Positions 16,973-25,324 of a DNA stretch of 64,000 bases are shown piece by piece (positions within the stretch are counted from its first letter, which is position 1; the number at the start of each line of letters is the position of its first letter). Under the pieces are notes generated by a model. That model was given only the letters and a program-made list of their open reading frames with translations, was not told where the DNA came from and ran no database searches. Source of the stretch: Aureimonas sp. Leaf324 (GTDB lineage Bacteria > Pseudomonadota > Alphaproteobacteria > Rhizobiales > Rhizobiaceae); NCBI RefSeq assembly GCF_001423245.1, contig NZ_LMOH01000012.1, positions 247,671-311,670 on the forward strand, written 5' to 3'. The translations under genes were made by a program, and so were the position numbers.

Positions 16973-18547
16973 TTAGGCGACGATGTTGGCTTCCGAGAAC
17001 GTGCCGGTCGTGACGCCGGTCAGGATGACCGAGGTGTCCGCAACGTTGTCGCCGTTGGTGTCGACGAAGAGCACGGCGTTGCTCGGTGCACCGCCGATCG
17101 CGACATTCGTCAGAAGGACGTAGTCGACCGTCGAGCCGCTGGCGGCCATCGCGTTATTGGCGAAGGACGTAGCGGTCGCGAACGACGTCGAAGAGGCGAA
17201 GTTGTTCTCGAAGTAGTTCGAGGTGGAACCAGCCGCGCCACCGAAGCTGATCACGTCAGCGCCCGTGCCGAAGTCGGTGATGACGTCGCCCGTAGCCGAG
17301 ATCGGAGCATCGCCCACCGCGAAGTTGAAGCGATCAGCGCCGTTACCGCCGGTCAGCGTATCCACACCGGCGCCGCCGTTGAGCGTGTCATCACCAGCGC
17401 CACCGCTCAGCGAATCGTTGCCGTTGCCGCCGAGGAGACGGTCAGCACCGGCGCCACCGAAGATGGTGTCGTTGCCGTTGTCGCCCGAAAGCGTGAAGGT
17501 CGAGGTCGTCGAGGTCACAGCAGACGCCGTGATGAGGTCACCGCCCTGGCCACCGTTCACAACGACGGTACCGTTCGCGGAAGCCAAGAAGCGGATGACG
17601 TCATCACCCTGGTTACCGTTGATCGCAGCCGTGCCGGTGAAGGCAGTACCGGTCTCACCGAGGATGATCGTGTCCACGCCCTCGCCACCCGCGACGGTGT
17701 GCGAACCAGTTCCCGAAAGGGTGATGCTGTCATCGCCGAGGTCGCCCGAGATGATCGACTTCGCACCGCCAGAGATGACGACGTCGTTGCCCTGGCCACC
17801 GAACACGGTCATCGAGCCAGCACCGCTCAGTTCGAAGCGGTCGTTGCCCATGTCGCCGTAAAGCTGCGCACTGCCACCGCCCGAAACGGTGAATTCGTCA
17901 GCGCCCATGCCACCGAACACGGTGCTGGTGCCCGACGTAGCGGTCAAAGCGAACGTGTCATCTCCCATGTCGCCGAACAGCAGATGGCTGCCGCTGGTGA
18001 CCGTGAAGTCGTCGTTGCCCATACCACCGCGAACTTCGTGCGAAGCGGCACCACTCACAGTGATGTTGTCGTCGCCGTCGTTGCCGTTCACAAACGACTT
18101 GACCGAGCTCGACACTTCGATCTCGTCAGCGCCCTGGCCGCCGAAAACGGTGCCCTGACCCGAACCAGTGATCGACAGGATATCGTCGCCCTGGTTGCCC
18201 TGGATCAGAACGTTGGTTGCCGACGAGGTCGACAGATCATCGTTGCCGCCGAAGCCGTAGAGAGCGGAACCGTTCAGCGTCGTCGTGAACGTGTCAGCGC
18301 CGGTACCACCGATGCGGAGCTCCGAACCGTTCGAGAACAGGAAGTCCGAAGTGTCGAGCGTCTGGGTGCCGAGGATGACGGTCTTGCCTTCGGCGGCGAG
18401 GATCGTCTGCGAAACGCCGGCCGAGGACGTGGACTGACCGACGGTCACGGCGCTCGCCGTGATGCCCGTGAAGGTCAGGGTGTCGCGGGCCGAATTGAAC
18501 GAAGCGGCCTGCTCGGCCGTGATCGTGCTGAAATCGTAAATCGCCAA
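16973..18547 (-). CDS. RTX-type calcium-binding repeat protein, probable type I secreted surface protein
   Basis: A 524-residue acidic, Gly/Asp/Ser/Thr-rich protein. After a ~100-residue N-terminal region, about twelve degenerate units of GGxGxD (GGQGADEI, GGMGNDDF, GDMGDDTF, GNQGDDVI) recur roughly every 18-21 residues. Five to six canonical nonapeptides follow (GGAGADRLLGGNGNDSLS, GGAGDDTLNGGAGVDTL). The tail VILTGVTTGTFSEANIVA resembles a type I C-terminal secretion signal; there is no Sec signal. I choose a TTG start at 18547 because GGAGAG lies six bases upstream and MAIYDFSTITAEQAA matches the usual start of such proteins. The divergent HlyB/HlyD-type genes at 19.2-22.4 kb are the probable exporter. 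Codons with third-base T look more frequent than in its neighbours. Confidence 0.88.
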   Translation of the reverse strand: MAIYDFSTITAEQAASFNSARDTLTFTGITASAVTVGQSTSSAGVSQTILAAEGKTVILGTQTLDTSDFLFSNGSELRIGGTGADTFTTTLNGSALYGFGGNDDLSTSSATNVLIQGNQGDDILSITGSGQGTVFGGQGADEIEVSSSVKSFVNGNDGDDNITVSGAASHEVRGGMGNDDFTVTSGSHLLFGDMGDDTFALTATSGTSTVFGGMGADEFTVSGGGSAQLYGDMGNDRFELSGAGSMTVFGGQGNDVVISGGAKSIISGDLGDDSITLSGTGSHTVAGGEGVDTIILGETGTAFTGTAAINGNQGDDVIRFLASANGTVVVNGGQGGDLITASAVTSTTSTFTLSGDNGNDTIFGGAGADRLLGGNGNDSLSGGAGDDTLNGGAGVDTLTGGNGADRFNFAVGDAPISATGDVITDFGTGADVISFGGAAGSTSNYFENNFASSTSFATATSFANNAMAASGSTVDYVLLTNVAIGGAPSNAVLFVDTNGDNVADTSVILTGVTTGTFSEANIVA

Positions 18548-19224
18548 GGTAGTCTCTCCGTCCAAGCGGTTTGATCAAAGCTCCCAGGTCCCGGTGAGGC
18601 CGAGATAGGCCTCTCTCAGGCCGACCAAGCGATGTCGCCACCGCACAGGCCCAGAACCTTGAAACTGCTTAACCGGGTAGCAGACGGTCCTGGGTAAGGC
18701 AACGCGCAATGCTTAAACTTTAGAGGACCAAACAGCAGGCGGCTCAAGGCGTGTGGCCGGCCCGCCACAACAGCAAGCTTCACACAATTTTTCTCGTGAG
18801 GACGGAACCATTTAAGAGGTTCTTAACAACCCTCCTTGCGAGGCCGGCACGAGGGCTCGGTCAGGGGGAAACGGCAGCTGCGTATCGAGCCGCTCCGTCG
18901 TCTGAAGCATCCCGGATGCGCGCCGGGCGAGGCAAGAACGCATCCATGAGCGCGAGATGCTCGCAATTCATTCGGCCGCCGGTTCGCCAGCGCGTCGAGC
19001 GGACACAGGAAGACGCATCGTCCCGCCGCCTGCCGCAGACTTCGGACCGCAACCGAAACGCAGGCGGGACGTAGGAAAATCGCGGGTTTGGGTGTAGGGT
19101 CCGGCGGTCGGTGCCTGCCCCGGCCGGATTTGCCCTCATGATGCCGCGATTGGCTGATGGGAGCGGGTCTTGGCTTGCGGGCGTCACCCCGTGTTCCGCA
19201 GCGTTCCGTCCGCAAAGGCGATCC
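18548..19224. other. Divergent regulatory region between the RTX and type I secretion genes
   Basis: The 677 bases have no convincing gene: one 107-codon frame at 18751-19074 is basic and low-complexity. The segment 18640-18850 is markedly AT-richer than the rest of the window (for example cttaaactttagagg and cacacaatttttctcgtg) and holds the CtrA-type box described separately. The part nearer the ATPase gene (18850-19220) is GC-rich and could be an untranslated leader. No clear sigma-70 hexamer pair could be assigned. Confidence 0.5.
18812..18827 (+). promoter_or_regulatory. Full CtrA-type binding box (TTAA-N7-TTAAC)
   Basis: TTAAGAGGTTCTTAAC matches the alphaproteobacterial CtrA consensus TTAA-N7-TTAAC exactly. 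It also contains a perfect inverted repeat TTAAGA-GGT-TCTTAA. It sits 265 bases upstream of the RTX start and 398 bases upstream of the secretion ATPase start, in an AT-rich patch of otherwise GC-rich DNA. CtrA is the cell-cycle response regulator of this class; control here is an inference from the motif alone. Confidence 0.5.
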
Positions 19225-20988
19225 ATGCAGCCCAACGTTACCCTCGCGCCCGAAATGCGCGATGCGCTCCGCGCCGGCAAGAAGCCGATGGCCTTCGCGG
19301 CGCTGTTCTCCTTCGGATCGAACCTCCTGTTCCTGGCGATGCCGCTGTACATGACGCAGGTCTACAGCCGCGTCATCACCTCGCATTCGGAAGCGACGCT
19401 GATCTACCTGTCGATCGCCGTGATCATGGCCTTCGTCGTGATGATCGCGCTGGAGGAGCTGCGCGGGCGGATCCTCATCGGCATCGGCTCGATGATCGAC
19501 CGCAAGATGGCGCCGCGCCTGCTCGACGCCGTCGTGAACGCCGGGCTTCGCGCCGGGCGCCCGGCCCGAGCCTCGGCGCTGCGCGACCTCGACACGTTCC
19601 GCCAGGGCATCGCCGGCAACGTCACCAACACGATCCTCGACACGCCCTGGGCGCCGATCTTCCTGATCGTCATCACGATGATCGACTGGCGCCTCGGCAT
19701 GGCCGCGACGGTCGGCGCGATCCTCCTGTTCGGTCTCGCCCTCCTCAACGAGTACGTGACGAAGCCGGCGCTGAAGGAGGCCAACATCGCGGGCCAGCGC
19801 TCCTATGCGGCGACCGATTCGGGCCTGCGCAACGCCGAAGTCATCTACGCGATGGGCATGCTGCCCGGCCTGACCAACCGCTGGAACCGCGACCGCCTCG
19901 CCATGCTCTCCTCGCAGGAAGAGGCGTCGGAGCGCGGCGGGTCGGTGCAGGCGGCGATCCGCTTCCTCAACAACTTCCTGCAGGTCTCGATGCTCGCCGG
20001 CGGCGCGCTGCTGGTGATCGAGGGCCTCGCCGGTCCCGGCATCATGTTCGCGGCCGTGATGCTGGTGTCGAAGGCGCTGGCCCCCGTGCAGCGCGCGGTC
20101 GGCTCGTGGGGCACGATCGTCAACACGCGCCAGAGCTTCGAGCGCCTGAACGCCCTCCTCCTGGAGTTCCCCGCCGCCGAGCGCGGCATGGAACTGCCGC
20201 GCCCCGCCGGCAAGCTCGCCGTCGAGGGTTGCTTCTACGCCTTCCCTGGCACCAACAAGGCGCTCCTGAAGAACCTCAACTTCGCGCTGGAGCCGGGCGA
20301 TTGCCTCGGCCTCATCGGCCCGTCCGGCGCCGGCAAGAGCTCGCTCGCCCGCCTCCTGATCGGCGTGCAGCGCCCGACCTCGGGCTCGGTCCGCCTCGAC
20401 GGCGCCGAGATGCACTCCTGGGGCCGCGATCATATCGGCCGCCACATCGGCTACCTGCCGCAGGACGTGGAGCTCTTCTCGGGCACCGTGCGCGAGAACA
20501 TCGCCCGCTTCGCGCCCGAGCCGGACGACGCGGCCGTGCTCGCCGCCGCCAAGATGGCCGGCTGCCACGACCTGATCCTGCGCCTGCCCGACGGCTACGA
20601 CACCGAACTCGGCGAAGGCGGCGCGATGCTCTCGGTCGGCCAGCGCCAGCGCGTCGCGCTCGCCCGCGCCGTCTACGGCAACCCGTCCTTCGTGGTGCTG
20701 GACGAGCCGAACGCCTCGCTCGATTCGGACGGCGAACAGGCGCTGCTCGCCGCGATCGTCGCGCTCCGCCGCATCGGCTCGACCGTGGTCGTCATCTCGC
20801 ACCGCATGTCGGCGCTGAACTACTCCAACAAGATCCTGCTCCTGCGCGACGGCATGGTGGAGCGGTTCGGCCCGCGCGACGAGGTGCTCGCCCGCGTCGT
20901 CGCCCCGGCCCCGGCCCCACAGCAGCCCCAGCCGCAACAGGCGGTGGCGGCCGCGCCGGAGCCGAAGGCCATCCCGGCCTCGTCCTGA
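19225..20988 (+). CDS. Type I secretion system permease/ATPase (PrtD/HlyB family)
   Basis: An inner-membrane ABC exporter of 587 aa. Residues 20-320 are the membrane domain with about six helices (MAFAALFSFGSNLLFLAMPL, APIFLIVITMIDWRLGMAA). The nucleotide domain has Walker A GPSGAGKSS (about 365), the signature loop LSVGQRQRVALARA (about 469) and Walker B FVVLDEPNAS, with the H-loop in VVVISHRMS. The second Gly of LSGGQ is Val. There is no C39 peptidase domain, as in the PrtD class that exports RTX proteins. A Pro/Gln/Ala-rich tail ends the protein. The start at 19225 has AAAGG before it. The membrane fusion gene follows after 25 bases; no TolC-like outer membrane gene is in the window. The divergent RTX protein is the likely substrate. 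Confidence 0.92.
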   Translation: MQPNVTLAPEMRDALRAGKKPMAFAALFSFGSNLLFLAMPLYMTQVYSRVITSHSEATLIYLSIAVIMAFVVMIALEELRGRILIGIGSMIDRKMAPRLLDAVVNAGLRAGRPARASALRDLDTFRQGIAGNVTNTILDTPWAPIFLIVITMIDWRLGMAATVGAILLFGLALLNEYVTKPALKEANIAGQRSYAATDSGLRNAEVIYAMGMLPGLTNRWNRDRLAMLSSQEEASERGGSVQAAIRFLNNFLQVSMLAGGALLVIEGLAGPGIMFAAVMLVSKALAPVQRAVGSWGTIVNTRQSFERLNALLLEFPAAERGMELPRPAGKLAVEGCFYAFPGTNKALLKNLNFALEPGDCLGLIGPSGAGKSSLARLLIGVQRPTSGSVRLDGAEMHSWGRDHIGRHIGYLPQDVELFSGTVRENIARFAPEPDDAAVLAAAKMAGCHDLILRLPDGYDTELGEGGAMLSVGQRQRVALARAVYGNPSFVVLDEPNASLDSDGEQALLAAIVALRRIGSTVVVISHRMSALNYSNKILLLRDGMVERFGPRDEVLARVVAPAPAPQQPQPQQAVAAAPEPKAIPASS

Positions 20989-21013
20989 CCCTGAAGATTC
21001 GAGAGATAGACCG

Positions 21014-22399
21014 ATGTCCGTGATCGCCTTCAGGAAGAAGCCCGACGACGAGCAGCCCGCACAGCCGGGCGAGGTGCCGAAGCTCGCCAAGCCGGGCGGA
21101 GACGACGGCCAGTACGAGTTCAACCTTCGCCGCCCGATCCTTCTCGGCTCGGCGATCGTCGGCATCTTCATCGTCGGCATCGGCACCTGGGCGGCCTTCG
21201 CGCCGCTTTCGGGCGCGGTGCTGGCGGGCGGCGTCGTCAAGGTCGAGGACAGCCGCAAGGTCGTGAAGAACCGCGACGGCGGCATCGTGAAGTCGGTCAT
21301 GGTGCGCGACGGCCAGCACGTGCAGGCCGGCGACGTGCTCCTGCGCATGGACGACGTGCAGGCGCGCTCGGCCTACGAGGTCTACGACAACCAGCTGATG
21401 AACCTCCTCGCCCGCCGCGCCCGCTTCACCGCGGAGAGCAAGGGCGACGAGACGATCACCTTCCCGTCCGAGGTGCTGGAGCGGCGCGACGATCCGTCGA
21501 TCGAGCAGCTGATCACCGACCAGACCACCTTGTTCCAGACCCGCAAGATGGGTCTCGAGACGCAGGTCGAGATCCTGCAGCAGCGCCGCCAGCAGCTCGA
21601 GACGCGAATCAACGGCTACCAGATCCAGATCAACTCGATCGACCGCCAGCAGGAGCTGATCGAGGAAGAGAAGAAGGGCGTCGCCTCGCTTCTCGCTAAG
21701 GGCCTCGCGCCGAAGACGCAGGTCCTAGCGCTCGAGCGCGCCTCCGTCGATCTCGGCGGCCAGACCGGATCCCTGAAGTCGCAGATCGCCGAGGCCCGCG
21801 AGACGCAGGGCGAGGCCGAGATGCAGATGAACCGCCTGAAGCAGGATCGCCTGACGGAAGCCAACGAGGGCATCAGCAACGTCCAGTCGGAGATGGCCAA
21901 CATCGTGCCGCGCCTGCAGTCGGCCAAGGCGACGCTGGCGCTGACCGAAGTGCGCGCGCCGGCGACCGGCACCGTGCTCGGCCTGACGCAGTTCACCGAC
22001 GGCGGCGTGCTCGGCCCCGGCGAGCGCATCCTCGACATCGTGCCCGACAACACGCAGCTCATCATCGAGGCGATGATCCAGCCGCAGGACATCGCCAAGG
22101 TCGAGCCGAACATGAACGCGATGGTGAAGCTCACGGCCTACAACCAGAGCACCACGCCTTCGGTCAACGGGCGGATCCTGCGCGTGTCGCCGGACCGGCT
22201 GACGACCGAGAACGGCACGGCCTACTTCAAGGCCGACGTCGAGGTGGCGCCGAGCGCCCTCGCCCACCTGTCGCACGACATCCGCCTCTATCCGGGCATG
22301 CCGGCCGAGGTCATCATCCCGACGGGCGAGCGCACCGCGCTCGACTACATCCTCGCCCCGATCACGCGCTCGATGGACCGCGCCTTCCGCGAGGAATAA
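21014..22399 (+). CDS. Type I secretion membrane fusion protein (HlyD/PrtE family)
   Basis: Periplasmic adaptor of 461 aa linking the ABC exporter to an outer membrane channel. It has a cytoplasmic N-terminus of ~38 residues, one membrane helix (PILLGSAIVGIFIVGIGTWA), the biotinyl-lipoyl-like hairpin (VVKNRDGGIVKSVMVRDGQ, VQAGDVLLRMDD), a long coiled-coil hairpin (residues 120-300) and the beta-barrel end (LTEVRAPATGTVLGL, YPGMPAEVIIPTGERTALDY). The last motif is the HlyD_D23/PrtE C-terminal signature. It is 25 bases downstream of the ATPase gene and certainly co-transcribed with it. Confidence 0.92.
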   Translation: MSVIAFRKKPDDEQPAQPGEVPKLAKPGGDDGQYEFNLRRPILLGSAIVGIFIVGIGTWAAFAPLSGAVLAGGVVKVEDSRKVVKNRDGGIVKSVMVRDGQHVQAGDVLLRMDDVQARSAYEVYDNQLMNLLARRARFTAESKGDETITFPSEVLERRDDPSIEQLITDQTTLFQTRKMGLETQVEILQQRRQQLETRINGYQIQINSIDRQQELIEEEKKGVASLLAKGLAPKTQVLALERASVDLGGQTGSLKSQIAEARETQGEAEMQMNRLKQDRLTEANEGISNVQSEMANIVPRLQSAKATLALTEVRAPATGTVLGLTQFTDGGVLGPGERILDIVPDNTQLIIEAMIQPQDIAKVEPNMNAMVKLTAYNQSTTPSVNGRILRVSPDRLTTENGTAYFKADVEVAPSALAHLSHDIRLYPGMPAEVIIPTGERTALDYILAPITRSMDRAFREE

Positions 22400-22408
22400 C
22401 AGCCGTCC

Positions 22409-22432
22409 GGCGGCGCGCTCCGGCGCGCCGCC
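22409..22432 (+). terminator. GC-rich hairpin after the secretion operon
   Basis: A nine-base perfect stem (GGCGGCGCG/CGCGCCGCC) with a six-base loop starts nine bases past the HlyD stop. No T-run follows, so it may be a Rho-assisted terminator or an mRNA-stabilising hairpin between the secretion genes and the glycosyltransferase gene. Confidence 0.4.
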
Positions 22433-22494
22433 CCTCGCCGTCCCGATCGTCGCCGCGTGACGGGATGCCGTCCCGTTCCCGTGCCGCGTAGATC

Positions 22495-23709
22495 ATGATC
22501 CAGAACAAGACGCTTCTCTTCATCCACCAGAACTTCCCCGGCCAGTTCCTCCACCTGTGCCGGGCGCTCGCCCAGCACAACCGGGTCTTCTTCATCACCA
22601 AGCCGACCAAGAACCGCCTCGCGGGCGTGCGGCTGGTGGAATACACGCCGCACCGCGCGCCGAACCCGCAGATCCACAACTACCTGCGCACCACCGAGGA
22701 CGCGATCCTCCATGGCCAGGCGGTGGCGCGGCTTCTCCTGCAGATGCAGAAGGAGAACGTGCGCCCGGACATCATCATCGGGCACAGCGGGTGGGGCGAG
22801 ACGCAGTTCGTCAAGGACATCTTCCCCGACGTTCCGCTGCTGAGCTATATCGAGTTCTACTACAGCGCGACGGGCGCCGACGTCGGCTTCGACCCCGAGT
22901 TCCCGAGCCAGACGGAGCTGAAGTTTCAGCTGCGCTGCCGCAACCAGGTCATCCTGTCCGCTCTCGAATCGACCGATCTCGGCCTGTCGCCGACCCGCTG
23001 GCAGCACAGCCGCATCCCGTCGGTCTTCCAGCCGAAGGTCAAGGTGATCCACGACGGGGTCGATACCGACCAGATCGGCCCGGCCGAGGCTCCGTCCATC
23101 ACGCTGGAGGGGCGCACCTACGACAGGTCGGCGCCGGTCGTCACCTATGTCGCGCGCAACATCGAGCCCTATCGCGGCTCGCACATCTTCATGCGGGCGA
23201 TCAACCGCATCCTCGCCAAGGCGCCGGACGCACGGATCGTCATCGTCGGCGGCGACGGCGTATCCTATGGCGCGCGCCTGCCGGACGGCGAAACCTACAA
23301 GGCGCGGTTCCTCAAGGAGAACCCGGTCGACGAGGCGCGCGTGCATTTCGTCGGGCGCGTCGAATACGAGGACTTCAAGACCCTGCTGCAGGTGTCGGCG
23401 GCGCACGTCTATCTGACGTATCCGTTCGTCCTGTCCTGGTCGATGCTGGAATCGATGGCGACCGAGTGCCTGCTGATCGGCTCGCGCACGGCGCCGGTCG
23501 AGGAGGTCGTGCGCCATGGCGAGAACGGACTGCTCGTCGACTTCTTCGATCCGCAGGAACTCGCCGACACGGTGGTCGAAGCGCTGCGCCAGCCGGAGAA
23601 GTATCGCGACATGCGCCGCGAGGCGCGCCGGACGATCGTGCGGGACTACGACCTGAAGCGGGGGTGCCTGCCCGCACAGCTCAACCTGATCGGCCGGATG
23701 CTCGGCTGA
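22495..23709 (+). CDS. Glycosyltransferase family 4 protein
   Basis: A GT-B enzyme of 404 aa. The N-terminal half begins LLFIHQNFPGQFLHLCRAL and contains IIIGHSGWGETQFVKDIFPD, the pattern of the Glyco_trans_4_3 domain. The C-terminal half (residues 195-390) is a Glycos_transf_1 domain (YVARNIEPYRGSHIFMRAI, YLTYPFVLSWSMLESMATE, ENGLLVDFFDPQELAD). The first acid of the usual EX7E motif is replaced, leaving E in the LES segment, as is common in this branch. It lies 95 bases behind the type I secretion operon, close to the sulfotransferase-glycosyltransferase genes, so it may build the same glycan or modify the exported protein. The ribosome site is weak. Confidence 0.87.
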   Translation: MIQNKTLLFIHQNFPGQFLHLCRALAQHNRVFFITKPTKNRLAGVRLVEYTPHRAPNPQIHNYLRTTEDAILHGQAVARLLLQMQKENVRPDIIIGHSGWGETQFVKDIFPDVPLLSYIEFYYSATGADVGFDPEFPSQTELKFQLRCRNQVILSALESTDLGLSPTRWQHSRIPSVFQPKVKVIHDGVDTDQIGPAEAPSITLEGRTYDRSAPVVTYVARNIEPYRGSHIFMRAINRILAKAPDARIVIVGGDGVSYGARLPDGETYKARFLKENPVDEARVHFVGRVEYEDFKTLLQVSAAHVYLTYPFVLSWSMLESMATECLLIGSRTAPVEEVVRHGENGLLVDFFDPQELADTVVEALRQPEKYRDMRREARRTIVRDYDLKRGCLPAQLNLIGRMLG

Positions 23710-24180
23710 TCAACTGGCGAGGGGCACGGGCGCGGGCGCTATCGCCTCGCCGAGGCCGAGCCGGTTGCGGATTGCGCCGCTCGACGAGACGAGGCCCTCG
23801 ATCGTGTAGTTGCCGAGCGTCGAGAGGAACGCGTCGAGCGCGCTGCGCAGCGCGGCATTCAGCGCGCAGCTGTCGATCAGCGGGCAATCCACCGCGCCGG
23901 TCTCGAAGCACTCGGCCATCGCAAAGCTCTCTTCCGTCGTCTCGACCACTTCGCGCAGGGTGATCGCGGCGGCGGGGCGCGCCAGGCGGATGCCGCCGTT
24001 GCGGCCGCGCACCGTCTCGACGAAGCTCGCCTCGACCAGCGGCTGGAGAATCTTGAACAGGAAGAGTTCCGACACGTTGTAGGCCGCCGCGACATCGCCG
24101 ACACGGCTCAGCCGCCCGGTGTTGACCGCGCAATACATCAGAAGTCGGATGGCGTAGTTCGTCTGGCGCGTGAGCCGCAT
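23710..24180 (-). CDS. rirA: Iron-responsive Rrf2-family Fe-S regulator RirA
   Basis: A 156-residue Rrf2 protein. The winged helix starts MRLTRQTNYAIRLLMYCAV and includes VSELFLFKILQPLVE and VETVRGRNGGIRLARPA. Three cysteines at 91, 99 and 105 (CFETGAVDCPLIDSC) are at the positions of the cluster ligands of rhizobial RirA and unlike the IscR or NsrR spacing. RirA senses iron through a [4Fe-4S] cluster and represses iron uptake genes when iron is sufficient. The ATG at 24180 is preceded by GGAGG; a longer start adds 13 residues outside the family. Its stop abuts that of the glycosyltransferase, and an ICE-like box lies 43 bases upstream. Confidence 0.92.
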   Translation of the reverse strand: MRLTRQTNYAIRLLMYCAVNTGRLSRVGDVAAAYNVSELFLFKILQPLVEASFVETVRGRNGGIRLARPAAAITLREVVETTEESFAMAECFETGAVDCPLIDSCALNAALRSALDAFLSTLGNYTIEGLVSSSGAIRNRLGLGEAIAPAPVPLAS

Positions 24181-24222
24181 CAAGTCCTCCCTCGGGCGGG
24201 CTGCCGAGCAGATGAACACTCC

Positions 24223-24237
24223 TTAGAACAATTCCAA
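24223..24237 (-). promoter_or_regulatory. ICE-like iron box upstream of rirA
   Basis: TTAGAA-CAA-TTCCAA is an inverted repeat matching the iron control element (TTAGAA-N3-TTCTAA) bound by Irr, with one mismatch in the right half. It lies 43 bases before the rirA start codon. Cross-control between Irr and RirA is known in rhizobia; binding here is inferred from the motif. It is also upstream of livH (183 bases from its start). Confidence 0.5.
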
Positions 24238-24419
24238 CCGCATGGGAAATGCGGCGGCATCATGCACCGTTGTCGCAGAATTGTCGCTTTTCCACCTCGA
24301 CGCACGGTGGGCGCGTTGGCGAAACCCTTTCGAGTTGCTAAGAAATTCGCCATGCACGAGGGCTGTGCGACGGGGCGTTGGCGCTCGCCGCCCGAAGCGG
24401 GTCGAATCAACGAGGCTCC

Positions 24420-25322
<903 letters not shown>

Positions 25323-25324
25323 TC

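Noticed and set aside
17240..18240. Regularly spaced DNA repeats that could suggest a CRISPR array or minisatellite
   Set aside because: They encode the in-frame GGxGxD units of the RTX protein; repeats are degenerate at DNA level and there are no unique spacers.
18751..19074. 107-codon frame in the RTX/secretion intergenic region
   Set aside because: Basic low-complexity sequence, no ribosome site, overlaps the AT-rich regulatory patch and CtrA-type box.
18823..21348. Long minus-strand frame (841 codons) opposite the type I secretion ATPase
   Set aside because: Runs through the intergenic control region and is low-complexity; the ABC signature and Walker motifs are on the plus strand.
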